DNA of 64,000 nucleotides, from the NCBI GenBank assembly GCA_028278525.1, contig JANQEE010000023.1, positions 44,613-108,612 on the forward strand. Reading direction: 5' to 3'. Below the pieces are notes generated by a model that did not search any database, had not been told where the DNA came from, and saw only the letters and a program-made list of their open reading frames with translations. This DNA is from Minwuiaceae bacterium. Its GTDB lineage: Bacteria; Pseudomonadota; Alphaproteobacteria; Minwuiales; Minwuiaceae. A program made the translations under genes and the position numbers. Positions 8,983 to 17,190 of this stretch are shown one piece after another; within the stretch, counting starts at the first letter, position 1; every line of letters begins with the position of its first letter.

Positions 8983-9633
8983 ATGAAACTTGCAAGACAT
9001 GCGACACTCGCCGCCGGTGCGGTGGCGGCGCTGCTGATGGCGGCGCCGGCGTCGGCCGCGACGATCTCGTTCGACTTTACGGGCGGCAACAGCCCGCTCG
9101 ACGGGCCGAATGGCAACACCAGAACGTTCAACGCCGGCGGTATCTCGGTGGACGCGAGAGCCTTCGCCATCGAGAACGACGGCGATATCTTTTCTGGTTA
9201 TCTCGGCCACTACAGCAGCGGCCTTGGCGTGACGAACCGCTTCGAAAGCGGCAGCGGCCATGTGGTCGACAATGGTGGCTTTATCGACTACGTCCGCTTC
9301 TTCTTCAGCGAAGCGGTGACCGTGACGGAAATCATCCTCACTGTATTCCAGGGCACCAACGCCGACGTCACCTATCGGATTGGAGCCTCCGACTCCACGC
9401 CGATCGATCTGGATATCAGTGCGCCGCCGAATCCGGTCACGGCTCAGTTGCCGACGACCGGTGAATCGGACGCATTCCGCCTGTATGCCCAGTTCGGCGA
9501 GAGCAGTTCCGACTTCAAGATCACCGGCCTGACCGTCAAGACGGCCGACGAAGTGCCGGAGCCTGCGGCCCTCGCGCTGCTCGGCCTAGGCCTGGCAGGC
9601 CTTGGCATGTTGCGTCGTCGGCGCACGGTTTAG
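8983..9633 (+). CDS. PEP-CTERM sorting domain protein (paralogue 2)
   Basis: A 216-residue exported protein with a signal peptide (MKLARH, hydrophobic core, APASAA cleavage region), a beta-rich body carrying YLGHYSSGLGV and VTVTEIILTVFQ, and a C-terminal VPEP / hydrophobic helix / RRRR sorting signal. Role: an exosortase substrate destined for the cell surface, function unknown. The ATG at 8983 is chosen over the one at 8977 because AGGGG is then about seven bases away, as in paralogue 1. It has its own sigma-54 promoter and terminator, so the two related genes are controlled in parallel rather than as one operon. Confidence 0.9.
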   Translation: MKLARHATLAAGAVAALLMAAPASAATISFDFTGGNSPLDGPNGNTRTFNAGGISVDARAFAIENDGDIFSGYLGHYSSGLGVTNRFESGSGHVVDNGGFIDYVRFFFSEAVTVTEIILTVFQGTNADVTYRIGASDSTPIDLDISAPPNPVTAQLPTTGESDAFRLYAQFGESSSDFKITGLTVKTADEVPEPAALALLGLGLAGLGMLRRRRTV

Positions 9634-9667
9634 CGTAGCGTAAGTCCGACACCAGTTCGTTGGATGG

Positions 9668-9697
9668 AACGGCGGCTTCTTCGGAAGCCGCCGTTTT
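9668..9697 (+). terminator. Rho-independent terminator after PEP-CTERM paralogue 2
   Basis: A perfect 12-base-pair stem AACGGCGGCTTC/GAAGCCGCCGTT with a TTCG tetraloop, followed by TTCC. It lies between the PEP-CTERM gene and the end of the oppositely oriented SHMT-like gene. Confidence 0.9.
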
Positions 9698-9709
9698 CCT
9701 ATTTGGGCA

Positions 9710-11032
9710 TTAGCGAATGTAGTGCAGGTCGGCGAAGCGCCGCCGAAAGGCGGTGACCGCCGGCGCCAGGTCTTCCGGCTGCTCGTTGCCCCGAAGCGTC
9801 CGCGCGATCAAGCCGGCCAGCTCCGGCATATCGGCCGGTGTCATGCCCCAACGCACGATTTCCGGTGTGCCGATCCTTAAGCCGTTGACGTCGTCCGCGA
9901 CCTCGCCGATAGGTAGGCCGATGCCGCAGGTCAGGATGTTGGCCTGCCTGAGCCATTTGGCCGCCGTCTGGCCGCCGCCGAAATCCGCGGCCTCGATTGC
10001 GAATTGATGAGATGTTGTCGCGCCCCGGTCGGCCGCGAAGATCGGCAGGCCCAGGTCGGTCAAACTGTCGGCCAGTGCCTTCGCCGTCGCCGCCATCTGC
10101 GCGGCGTAGGCCGGCCCGTGCACCTTCCAGTCCAGCAGCGTGATCGCCAGCGCTGCCGACTTGGCCGCGTCGAAGTTGGCCGTCAGGCCGGGGAAGGCGA
10201 TGGCATCCAGCCGCTTCGCCAGTTCCGGCTCGGTGCCGACGATCAGGCCGGCGGGCGGCCCGCCCAGGCTCTTGTAGGTGCTCATGGTCATGGCATGGGC
10301 GCCCTCGGCCAGCGGCTGCTGCCAGGCTTTGCCGGCGATCATGCCGGACATATGCGCCGCGTCGAACAACAGCCAGGCGCCGACCTCGTCGGCGATGGCG
10401 CGGATCTCCGCGACCGGATGCGGGAACAGGTTCAGGCTGCCGCCGATGGTGATCAGCTTCGGCCGGCAGGCCCGGGCCAGGTCGCTGAGGCCCGCCACGT
10501 CAACCGTATAGCCGTCCGCGTCGACCGGCGCCTCCCTGATATTCAGGCCGTAGAGGCCCGCCGCGCCGGCCTGGTGATGGGTGACGTGGCCGCCCACCGC
10601 GGCCGGCGGCACGATGATCGTATCGCCCGGCTTCGCCGCCGCCATGAACATATACAGGTTGGCCATGGCGCCGGAGGCGACGCGGATTTCCGCGAACGTG
10701 GCGTCGAATACCTCAGCCGCCAGCTCCGCCGCGATCACCTCGATCCGCTCGATCGCCTCCAACCCCATCTCGTATTTGTCGCCGGGATAGCCGAGCGAGG
10801 GCCGTGCGCCCAGTCCGGCCGACAGCGTCGCCTCCGCCTTGGGGTTCATCGCGTTGGTCGCCGGGTTCAGGTTGACGCAGTCGCGCTCGTGGATGGCCCG
10901 GTTCTCGGCGATCAGCCGGTCGATTTCCGCCGCCGTCGCGTCCGCGTCCCGCGCCGCCGTCTCCGCCGCCAGCGTCTGCACAAAGTCCTCGCACGCCGCC
11001 GGCACCCAATCCCGATAGGCCAGTTCCGCCAT
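9710..11032 (-). CDS. Serine hydroxymethyltransferase-like PLP enzyme
   Basis: A 440-residue PLP-dependent fold-type I enzyme related to GlyA. Family marks: PSLGYPGDKYEMG near residue 78, the PLP-stacking GGHVTHH near 147, DAAH at 224-227 (Asp contacts the pyridine nitrogen) and the Schiff-base Lys254 in STYKSLGGPPAG. In housekeeping SHMT this last motif reads TTTHKTLRGPRGG, so this is a divergent subfamily. Possible reactions are cleavage of a beta-hydroxy amino acid or alpha-methylserine hydroxymethyl transfer; the sequence does not decide. The ATG at 11032 is chosen because AGGAG lies about seven bases upstream, although the frame is open to 11122. It appears monocistronic. Confidence 0.75.
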   Translation of the reverse strand: MAELAYRDWVPAACEDFVQTLAAETAARDADATAAEIDRLIAENRAIHERDCVNLNPATNAMNPKAEATLSAGLGARPSLGYPGDKYEMGLEAIERIEVIAAELAAEVFDATFAEIRVASGAMANLYMFMAAAKPGDTIIVPPAAVGGHVTHHQAGAAGLYGLNIREAPVDADGYTVDVAGLSDLARACRPKLITIGGSLNLFPHPVAEIRAIADEVGAWLLFDAAHMSGMIAGKAWQQPLAEGAHAMTMSTYKSLGGPPAGLIVGTEPELAKRLDAIAFPGLTANFDAAKSAALAITLLDWKVHGPAYAAQMAATAKALADSLTDLGLPIFAADRGATTSHQFAIEAADFGGGQTAAKWLRQANILTCGIGLPIGEVADDVNGLRIGTPEIVRWGMTPADMPELAGLIARTLRGNEQPEDLAPAVTAFRRRFADLHYIR

Positions 11033-11220
11033 TTCCGGCTCCTTCTTCCGCGTCCCGCCGAACCATCCCACCTTCGGCCAAGACCGGTACCCCCCGCAAC
11101 CCAACCTTCCTGGCTTAAGCATTAGAAATACTATCGCATTTGGCGGAAGGATGCCGTCCGTTCCTGGCGACGAAATCTTAACCCGGTCGTCTCAGGCTGG
11201 CCTCCTATGCGAGGTCGGCC

Positions 11221-11856
11221 ATGAAACGATTTGTGTTGCCAGCGCTGCTCTTGTCCGCCGTTCTCTCCGGCTGCGCGACGATGAGCCGGGAGGAATGCGT
11301 CGCCGCGGATTGGCGCACGGTCGGCTATCAGGATGGCGTCGCCGGCCGGTCCGCCGATTGGCTGGCCAGACACGGCAGCGCCTGTACCAAGCATGGCCGC
11401 CCGCCCGACCTCGACGCCTACGTCGCCGGGCGCGAGCGCGGCTTGAACATTTTTTGCCAGCCGCGCCGGGGCTATGGCCTCGGGGTCAGCGGCGATGCCT
11501 ATGGCGGCGTCTGTCCCAGCCAACTGGAAAACGACTTCCTGACCGCCTATCGCGAGGGCCGTGGTCTCTACCTGCTCAGGAAGGATGTCCGGGCCATCGA
11601 GCATCGGATGACCAGCCTGGCCCTCGAACTCGGCGATATCGACAGACGCCTGGAAAAGAAGCAACGCGCGCTGGTCACCGGCAAGCTGCCGCCCGCCGAG
11701 CGTCATCGCCTCGCCGAAGCCATCCGCGGCTTGGCCGAGCGGCGCGGCCGGCTGGCCGAGCGGATCCCCTATTTGGAAGCCGAACGGGACGACGCCATCG
11801 ACGACATGGACGCCTACGCCGCGGCCATGGAACAGCGCTATCCGGGGGCTAACTAG
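11221..11856 (+). CDS. DUF2799 lipoprotein
   Basis: A 211-residue lipoprotein. The signal peptide ends in the lipobox LSGC (Cys19), so it should be lipid-anchored in the outer or inner membrane facing the periplasm. The body has the DUF2799 pattern: W.TVGYQDG, then repeated Y..GR..G motifs with paired cysteines, and a C-terminal alpha-helical stretch (residues about 115-190) rich in Arg, Glu and Leu that may be a coiled coil. The function of the family is unknown. The start at 11221 is supported by the signal peptide. It is convergent with the DMT gene at 11867. Confidence 0.85.
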   Translation: MKRFVLPALLLSAVLSGCATMSREECVAADWRTVGYQDGVAGRSADWLARHGSACTKHGRPPDLDAYVAGRERGLNIFCQPRRGYGLGVSGDAYGGVCPSQLENDFLTAYREGRGLYLLRKDVRAIEHRMTSLALELGDIDRRLEKKQRALVTGKLPPAERHRLAEAIRGLAERRGRLAERIPYLEAERDDAIDDMDAYAAAMEQRYPGAN

Positions 11857-11866
11857 CCTAGGCCTA

Positions 11867-12781
11867 TCAATGCGTCGGGGGCAGGGGGCGGCTGCGCAGG
11901 CCCGTCAGGGCATTTCCGGCGAGCGCGGCCAGCAGCACCGCGCCGCCGAGCAGGGTGTAGAACCCGGCTTCCTCGCCCAGCAGCAGCCACACCCAGAGTG
12001 GGCCGAGCAGCACCTCCAGCATGGCCAGCAGCGCCAGCTCCGCCGCCGGCACCGATTTCGATCCCGCGGTGTACAAGGCGAGGCCGGCGCCCAACTGGAA
12101 CACGCCCATTGCCGCCGCCAGGCCGGCGTCGCGCCAGGGCACGGCCACGCCTTGTCCCGTCGCTAGGCAGACGCCGCCGGCGAACAGGATGGTGAACAGC
12201 CCGCCATAGACGATGGCCGGCAGCATGTCGGTGTTCTGACCCCAGCGCAGCGCCACGGTGAACAGCGCGAAGCCGAGCGCCGAGATCAGTGCCGTCAGGT
12301 TGCCGAGTAACCGGCCGAAAGACAGCGCGTCGATGACCATCAATGCGATGCCAAGCACCGCGAAGACCGTGGCGATCAAGGTGGCGCGGCGGACCGGCTC
12401 GCGCAGGATCAGATAGCCGAGCAGGGCGGCGAGGAACGGCGCGGCGGCGAACAGGAACATCGCGTTGGCCACCGTCGTCTGCGTGATCGCGATCACCCCG
12501 CCGGAGAACGCGGCGACCAGCGCCAGCCCGCCGAGCACGGCCGACAGGCCGGCCTTGCGGAAGGGGCCGGCGATGTCGCCGCCGTTTCGCAAGGCGATCA
12601 CCGCCAGCAGGAAGGCCGTGAGCGCGACCGACCGGTAGAACAGTATCTGCCATGCGGTCGCCTGTTCCATCAGCCGGATGCCGAGACCCATGGTCGACCA
12701 GCAGACGCCGGCCAGCAGCACCAACGCGATGCCGCGGCGATAGCTCGGCTCGGCGGCGCCGCCGCGCGCGATACTGGTCAC
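11867..12781 (-). CDS. DMT-superfamily (EamA) transporter
   Basis: A 304-residue ten-helix inner-membrane transporter with two EamA repeats. The first repeat starts RRGIALVLLAGVCWSTMGLGIRL and ends with YLILREPV; the second ends with LEVLLGPLWVWLLLGEE, the hallmark Gly-Glu of the second repeat. It is likely a small-molecule exporter, substrate unknown. It is only distantly similar to the DMT gene at 862-1740. It shares orientation with the cyclase gene at 12,912, which lies upstream of it, but the 130-base gap suggests its own transcript. Confidence 0.88.
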   Translation of the reverse strand: MTSIARGGAAEPSYRRGIALVLLAGVCWSTMGLGIRLMEQATAWQILFYRSVALTAFLLAVIALRNGGDIAGPFRKAGLSAVLGGLALVAAFSGGVIAITQTTVANAMFLFAAAPFLAALLGYLILREPVRRATLIATVFAVLGIALMVIDALSFGRLLGNLTALISALGFALFTVALRWGQNTDMLPAIVYGGLFTILFAGGVCLATGQGVAVPWRDAGLAAAMGVFQLGAGLALYTAGSKSVPAAELALLAMLEVLLGPLWVWLLLGEEAGFYTLLGGAVLLAALAGNALTGLRSRPLPPTH

Positions 12782-12911
12782 GGTGTTCGCTCCCTGTCCG
12801 GTGTGCCGTTTATTCCCTGCGGCTTATTAGGCACGCGGTGCGCGGCGAACACAAAACGAATTCGCTGCATGGCCGCCCTGCTTTACGCGCCGGGCTCTGC
12901 CGCCCTGCCGC

Positions 12912-13973
12912 TCAGTCCAACATGCCGGCGGAGACCATGGCACGGGTATTGTCCAGCGTGTAGAGCGTTTTCTTGCCGAAGCCCTTGACCTCGACCTCGC
13001 CACGCTCGATGAAGCGGAAGTCGTCCTGGATCAGGTCGTACATGTCGTCACAGAGCGTGATTTCCATCGGCTCGGAGTAGTTCTCCATCCGCGCCGCCAG
13101 GTTCACGCCCGGCCCGAAGATGTCGTAGACGTATTTCTGCACGCCGACGATCGAACCGATCAGCACGCCGGAGTTGATGCCGATCCGCGCCTGCCATTGC
13201 TGGGTATGGGCGGCATTGCGCCGTTCCAGATAGCGCAGGATCAGCACCGCCACCTTGGCGATGTTCTGCGCATGCTCCGGCGTCGGCTCCGGAATGCCGG
13301 AGACCGCGATATAGGCGTCGCCGACCGTCTTGATCCGCTCGCAGCCGAACTGCTCGACGATGCGGTCGAACGCGGTGAAGATGTCGTTAAGCTCGGCGAT
13401 CACGCCCGACGGGTCCTGCGAGATCGCCATGTCGGTGAAGCCGACGAAGTCCAGCATCATTACCGACGCCGCCTCGTACTTCTGCGGCGTCGTCACGCCG
13501 AAATGCTTCAGCTCCTCATAGACCGTCTTCGGCATGATGTTGAGTAGCAGCTTCTCGACCCGTTCCTTCTCCCGCTTCAGCGTCCGGTTCTGCTTCTCGA
13601 CCATGTTGGAATACGACTCGATCATGTATTCCAGTTCCTTGATCTTCGAGATGTTCTGGCATTCGAGGATCAGCACGGCCATGTCGTTGTGAAGGTGCTC
13701 GGTGAACTGCAGCGCCAGCGTCACCTTGCGCCGCTTGATCTTGATCGTGGTTTCGCAGACGTAAGCCGGCTTGTCGGTCAACTCGCTTTCCATCCGCTTG
13801 TAGTCGACGTCCGGGAACACCTCATCCAGGATCTGGTCGGCGGCGGCCGTGCCGGGGAACCATTCGACGAAACGACGGTTGCCAAACAGCACCTTTCGCG
13901 TCTCCGGCTCCAGGATGGCAAGGCCGACGCCGACCGATTCCAGCAGAACCTCGTTGAAACGGTCGAGTTTCAT
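12912..13973 (-). CDS. PAS-domain class III adenylate cyclase
   Basis: A 353-residue signalling enzyme that makes cyclic nucleotide from NTP. Order: a PAS-like sensor (residues about 8-110), a coiled-coil linker (about 111-145), then a class III cyclase domain (about 165-340). Catalytic residues are complete: metal-binding Asp175 in LDFVGFT and Asp219 in TVGDAY, and transition-state Asn291 and Arg295 in GVNLAARM. Lys215 and Asp284 are the adenine-selecting pair, so ATP and cAMP are predicted rather than cGMP. No membrane helix is present. The gene starts seven bases after the truncated haemoglobin stop, so the two are co-translated; the PAS-coiled-coil-cyclase order resembles soluble guanylate cyclase without its haem domain. 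Confidence 0.92.
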   Translation of the reverse strand: MKLDRFNEVLLESVGVGLAILEPETRKVLFGNRRFVEWFPGTAAADQILDEVFPDVDYKRMESELTDKPAYVCETTIKIKRRKVTLALQFTEHLHNDMAVLILECQNISKIKELEYMIESYSNMVEKQNRTLKREKERVEKLLLNIMPKTVYEELKHFGVTTPQKYEAASVMMLDFVGFTDMAISQDPSGVIAELNDIFTAFDRIVEQFGCERIKTVGDAYIAVSGIPEPTPEHAQNIAKVAVLILRYLERRNAAHTQQWQARIGINSGVLIGSIVGVQKYVYDIFGPGVNLAARMENYSEPMEITLCDDMYDLIQDDFRFIERGEVEVKGFGKKTLYTLDNTRAMVSAGMLD

Positions 13974-13980
13974 GGCCGGC

Positions 13981-14340
13981 TCATGAGACGACGATATACT
14001 GGGCGCGGCTGCGCACTTCGTTGAGGACCTGTTCGATATCGCCGCTTTCCAGGTCGAACTCTTCCAGCGTTTCCCGCAGCACGGTAACCATCTCCTGGAA
14101 CGACCGGTTGTCGATATCCAGGTTCTTGTGCACCCGGTACAGCATCTCGTTGCTGTAGGCGGCGGGCCCGCCCATCGCCTGTGCGATGAACTTGGTCTGG
14201 TGGTCCATCAGGGCCGGCATGTCGATGTCCTCGAAGTAGCCGCCGATGATGTCGGAATCCAGCACCTTGCCGTAAAAGGACATGACGATCTTGCTGACGG
14301 TGGCGAACCCGCCGTAACGCTCGAACATGCTCCGCGCCAT
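13981..14340 (-). CDS. Group I truncated haemoglobin (TrHbN)
   Basis: A 119-residue two-over-two globin. Diagnostic residues: Tyr23 (B10) in SFYGKVL, Gln48 (E11) in DHQTKF, the GG-P turn at 57-59, and the proximal His71 (F8) in RVHKNL. TrHbN proteins bind O2, NO or CO; some detoxify NO and some act as sensors. The ATG at 14340 is preceded by GGAAGAAA; the frame is open further upstream but without a better site. It is the first gene of a two-gene operon with the adenylate cyclase, which suggests that the globin is a haem-based partner or protector of the cyclase (inference). Length is normal. Confidence 0.92.
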   Translation of the reverse strand: MARSMFERYGGFATVSKIVMSFYGKVLDSDIIGGYFEDIDMPALMDHQTKFIAQAMGGPAAYSNEMLYRVHKNLDIDNRSFQEMVTVLRETLEEFDLESGDIEQVLNEVRSRAQYIVVS

Positions 14341-14536
14341 GAGTTTCTTCCTTCCCCAACACAGCCTGCCGTGCATCCCCCTGGCAGGACTTGTCCGGAG
14401 CACCCGCTCCGGCCGTATGTTTCTATTATTTCAGACCGGGGACGATGCTGACCAGACCAATTAGGATTTTGATTGCGCCGGTTGAATCGTCTGGCATTCG
14501 TTACCCGTCACTGCCGGCCCGGCTGTCTTTTAATAA

Positions 14537-14578
14537 GGCCGGAACCCGGCGCGGCTATAGCCGCGCCGGGTTCCGGCC
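14537..14578 (-). terminator. Long perfect hairpin, likely terminator of the methyltransferase gene
   Basis: A perfect 19-base-pair inverted repeat with a TATA loop, beginning GGCCGGAACCC and symmetrical at the other end. It starts eight bases after the methyltransferase stop codon and, read on the minus strand, is followed by TTATTAAAAG. The T tract is weak, so it may work as a terminator or as a transcript-stabilising hairpin. Confidence 0.7.
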
Positions 14579-14585
14579 CAGTCTG

Positions 14586-15416
14586 CTAGAGCCTGATACC
14601 TCGAACGATCAGGTAGTCACGGGGCACGCAGATGCCCAGTTCCGTGGCGAAGCCCGCGTGGAACGCGATGAACTTCCGTTTGAGCTGCTCGCGGGTCGTC
14701 TCGTCCAGTTTCGCCGCCAGCGTGCGTAACGGGCCGTACCCGGTCGAGAAGGTGTCCCACGCCGACAGGCCGTCCGGCTCCCGATAGTACGAGGTCCCGC
14801 TCTCGAACGTCAGCTCGAAGTCTTTGGCGAGCAGTTCGCTTACGCGCTCCGGGTTGCCCCACTCGAACGGCGAGGGCGGCGGCGAGCCGGCGGGTGCCGG
14901 AATGAATGCCTTCATCACCTTGAACATCTCGAACACATTACCGTCCGGCGTCCAGGTCGCCAGGGCCAGTCTGCCGCCAGGGCGGCAGACCCGCGCAAGC
15001 TCGCTGGCCGCGTCCTCCGGGCGTTGCGCGAACATCACCCCGAAAGTGGAGATAACGGCGTCGAAATAGCCATCCTGGAATGGCAGCGCCTCGGCGTCGC
15101 CATCCTGGAAGGCGATGTCCAGGCCACGCAGCATCGCCAGTTTGCGGCCGGCCGTCACCACTTCCGGCGCGAAATCGACGGCCGTCACGTCATGGCCGCG
15201 GTCGGCCAGCCGTCGGGCGGTCCATCCGGTGCCGGTCGCGACGTCCAGAACGCGGTCGTCCACTTCCGGCTCTAGGCGGTTGATGCAATGTTCGATCGCG
15301 TCGGCGATGCCGCGGCTGATCTCGTCGTAGGCGCGCCCGGCCGACGACCAGGTGGCGGACGGCACGGCGTTATGGGGCAGGACGGTATTTTCGACAGGAT
15401 TATTTGCTAACGACAT
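14586..15416 (-). CDS. Class I SAM-dependent methyltransferase
   Basis: A 276-residue soluble methyltransferase of the UbiE/Methyltransf_11 type. SAM-binding motif I is VLDVATGTGWTARRLA; the acidic end of strand 2 is in VTAVDFAPEVV; motif II lies in ALPFQDGYFDAVISTFGVMF; motif III is RVCRPGGRLALATW. The substrate is unknown. The start at 15416 has GGAGA just upstream. It is divergent from an HxlR regulator at 15,591 and shares a 174-base control region with inverted repeats, so it is likely a target of that regulator. A strong hairpin follows its stop. Confidence 0.88.
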   Translation of the reverse strand: MSLANNPVENTVLPHNAVPSATWSSAGRAYDEISRGIADAIEHCINRLEPEVDDRVLDVATGTGWTARRLADRGHDVTAVDFAPEVVTAGRKLAMLRGLDIAFQDGDAEALPFQDGYFDAVISTFGVMFAQRPEDAASELARVCRPGGRLALATWTPDGNVFEMFKVMKAFIPAPAGSPPPSPFEWGNPERVSELLAKDFELTFESGTSYYREPDGLSAWDTFSTGYGPLRTLAAKLDETTREQLKRKFIAFHAGFATELGICVPRDYLIVRGIRL

Positions 15417-15477
15417 TCTTGTCTCCATAAAATGCGATGCCCATGTCGAATTCCCCTGGCCACGCTGGGGATTTAAA

Positions 15478-15496
15478 GATTGTGTGGGTGACAATC
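15478..15496. promoter_or_regulatory. Inverted repeat in the methyltransferase/HxlR control region
   Basis: GATTGT and ACAATC arms separated by seven bases. A second imperfect dyad, CGTTCCGT...ACGGATAACG, lies at 15,543-15,563 close to the HxlR gene. Winged-helix HxlR dimers bind such dyads and usually repress both their own gene and the divergent one. Assignment is by position only. Confidence 0.45.
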
Positions 15497-15590
15497 CAGT
15501 TCAGAAAATGAACCGGACAATTGATTTTTGCTGGCCTACAATCGTTCCGTAAAACGGATAACGTGGCGCAGTCGAGGGGAACCGACGCCC

Positions 15591-16301
15591 ATGAAAAAAG
15601 ACAGTGAATACGGGCAGTTCTGCCCGGTCGCGAAGGCTGCGGAAGTGGTGACGACCCGCTGGACACCGCTGATCCTCCGGGAGCTGATATGCGGTAGCAG
15701 CCGCTTCAACGAGATCCATCGCGGCGTGCCGCTGGTCTCCCGAGCCCTGCTGTCGAAACGGCTGAAGGATCTGCAGGCGGCCGACGTCATCGAACGCTAC
15801 CGTCCGGGCGGGTCCCGGTCGGAGGCGTATCGGCTTACGGCGGCCGGCGAGGAGCTACGGCCGGTCATCATCGCCCTCGGTGTCTGGGGCCAGCGATGGG
15901 TGGAAAGCGCGCTGGAAAGCCAGGACTGGGACGCCGGCGTCCTGATGTGGGACATGCGGCGCAGGATCGACACAACCATTCTACCGGACCGGCGCACCGT
16001 CCTGCAATTCGAATACAGCGACGCGCCCGCCGAACTTCGCCGGTGGTGGCTCGTCATCGACAAGGGCGAGATCGATCTTTGCCAGTCCGACCCCGGCTAC
16101 GACGTCGATCTGTCCGTGATGACGACCGTGCCGGTGATGGCCAACGTCTGGATCGGCAAGAAAAAGCTCGCCCGGGCGCTGGACGACGAGGACATCGTGC
16201 TGTTCGGCGATGCTCAGATCCGTAAGACGATGGGGCGCTGGCTCATGCTCTCCGCCATCGTCGAAGCGGCGAAGCAACCGCCTGTCCTGCTGGCATCCTA
16301 G
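15591..16301 (+). CDS. HxlR-family transcriptional regulator with C-terminal SCP2-like region
   Basis: A 236-residue regulator. The N-terminal winged helix (about residues 8-105) has the HxlR signatures: FCPVAKAAEVVTTRWTPLILREL, then FNEIHRGVPLVSRALLSKRLKDL and the wing IERYRPGG. The C-terminal half (about 130-235) is an extra domain resembling the SCP2/sterol-carrier-like extension found on some HxlR proteins, and may bind a ligand. The ATG at 15591 follows GAGGGGA. It is divergent from the methyltransferase gene, which is probably in its regulon. Confidence 0.88.
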   Translation: MKKDSEYGQFCPVAKAAEVVTTRWTPLILRELICGSSRFNEIHRGVPLVSRALLSKRLKDLQAADVIERYRPGGSRSEAYRLTAAGEELRPVIIALGVWGQRWVESALESQDWDAGVLMWDMRRRIDTTILPDRRTVLQFEYSDAPAELRRWWLVIDKGEIDLCQSDPGYDVDLSVMTTVPVMANVWIGKKKLARALDDEDIVLFGDAQIRKTMGRWLMLSAIVEAAKQPPVLLAS

Positions 16302-16448
16302 CCGCCAGGGAGTACCGCTAGCGGCCCACCGATACTGCTAACGCTATTGTGTACGGAAAGTGCCGGTCGACGGGTGGCACCACGCCACCTGCCGGCTAGA
16401 GTGTCGTCGCGCAAACCAACCGAATTCGATCTGAGTGGGGGAAGGATC

Positions 16449-17171
16449 ATGAGCCTCGACGACATCAAGGCGCTGACGTTCGACACCGGCGGCACCATTC
16501 TCGACTGGCATACCGGTTTCCGCACGGCCTTGGCCGAGACTGGTGCCAAATACGGCCTCGAACGGGACTGGGCCGAGATCGCCAACAGGCTGCGGCGCCG
16601 GTCCTTAAGCAAGATGCTGAAGCTCGGCGAGCACGAGCCGCCGGCCTACAATTTCGACGGCTCGCACCGCACGACCCTTGACGAGGTGATTGCCGAACAT
16701 GGTCTCGACGCCTTCACCAAGGAAGACCGCCGCGCCATCTGGTGGGACCGGGCGCACAACTTCAAATGCTGGCCCGATTTCCCCGACACGCTGCCGAAGC
16801 TGCGGACTAAGTACATCTGCGCCTCGTTCACGATCTTAAGCTTCCGCATCATCATCGACACGGCCAGGCGGAACGGCCTCAGTTGGGATGCGGTCATCTC
16901 CTGTGAAGCGATCGGCAAATACAAGACCCTGCCCGAATCCTACGCCACCGCCGCCAGGTTCCTGCAGCTTGATCCAGGCGAATGCTGCATGGTCGCTTGC
17001 CATAATTTCGACCTGGACGCCGCCAAGGCCTCCGGCTTCAAAACCGCCTTCGTCCGCCGCCCCGACGAGTGGGGCGAGGAGGGACCGCCCGACCCGGAGC
17101 CGAACCCGGCCCACGACATCATCGTCGATACCTTCCCCGATCTGGCGAAGGCTCTGGGCGTTTCCGTGTAG
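16449..17171 (+). CDS. HAD-superfamily hydrolase, haloacid-dehalogenase type II-like
   Basis: A 240-residue Rossmannoid hydrolase. HAD motif I is LTFDTGGTILDW with nucleophile Asp12; motif II is ASFTILSF (Ser-Phe); the motif III Lys is in GKYKTLPESY; motif IV is CHNFDLDAAKASG. This set fits type II haloacid dehalogenases (aspartyl-ester intermediate), but many relatives are phosphatases of unknown substrate. The ATG at 16449 is chosen because GGGGGAAGGA lies just upstream; the open frame extends to 16347 without support. It is convergent with the serine hydrolase gene. Confidence 0.82.
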   Translation: MSLDDIKALTFDTGGTILDWHTGFRTALAETGAKYGLERDWAEIANRLRRRSLSKMLKLGEHEPPAYNFDGSHRTTLDEVIAEHGLDAFTKEDRRAIWWDRAHNFKCWPDFPDTLPKLRTKYICASFTILSFRIIIDTARRNGLSWDAVISCEAIGKYKTLPESYATAARFLQLDPGECCMVACHNFDLDAAKASGFKTAFVRRPDEWGEEGPPDPEPNPAHDIIVDTFPDLAKALGVSV

Positions 17172-17190
17172 CGGTGGGCGCCGTCGTCGG

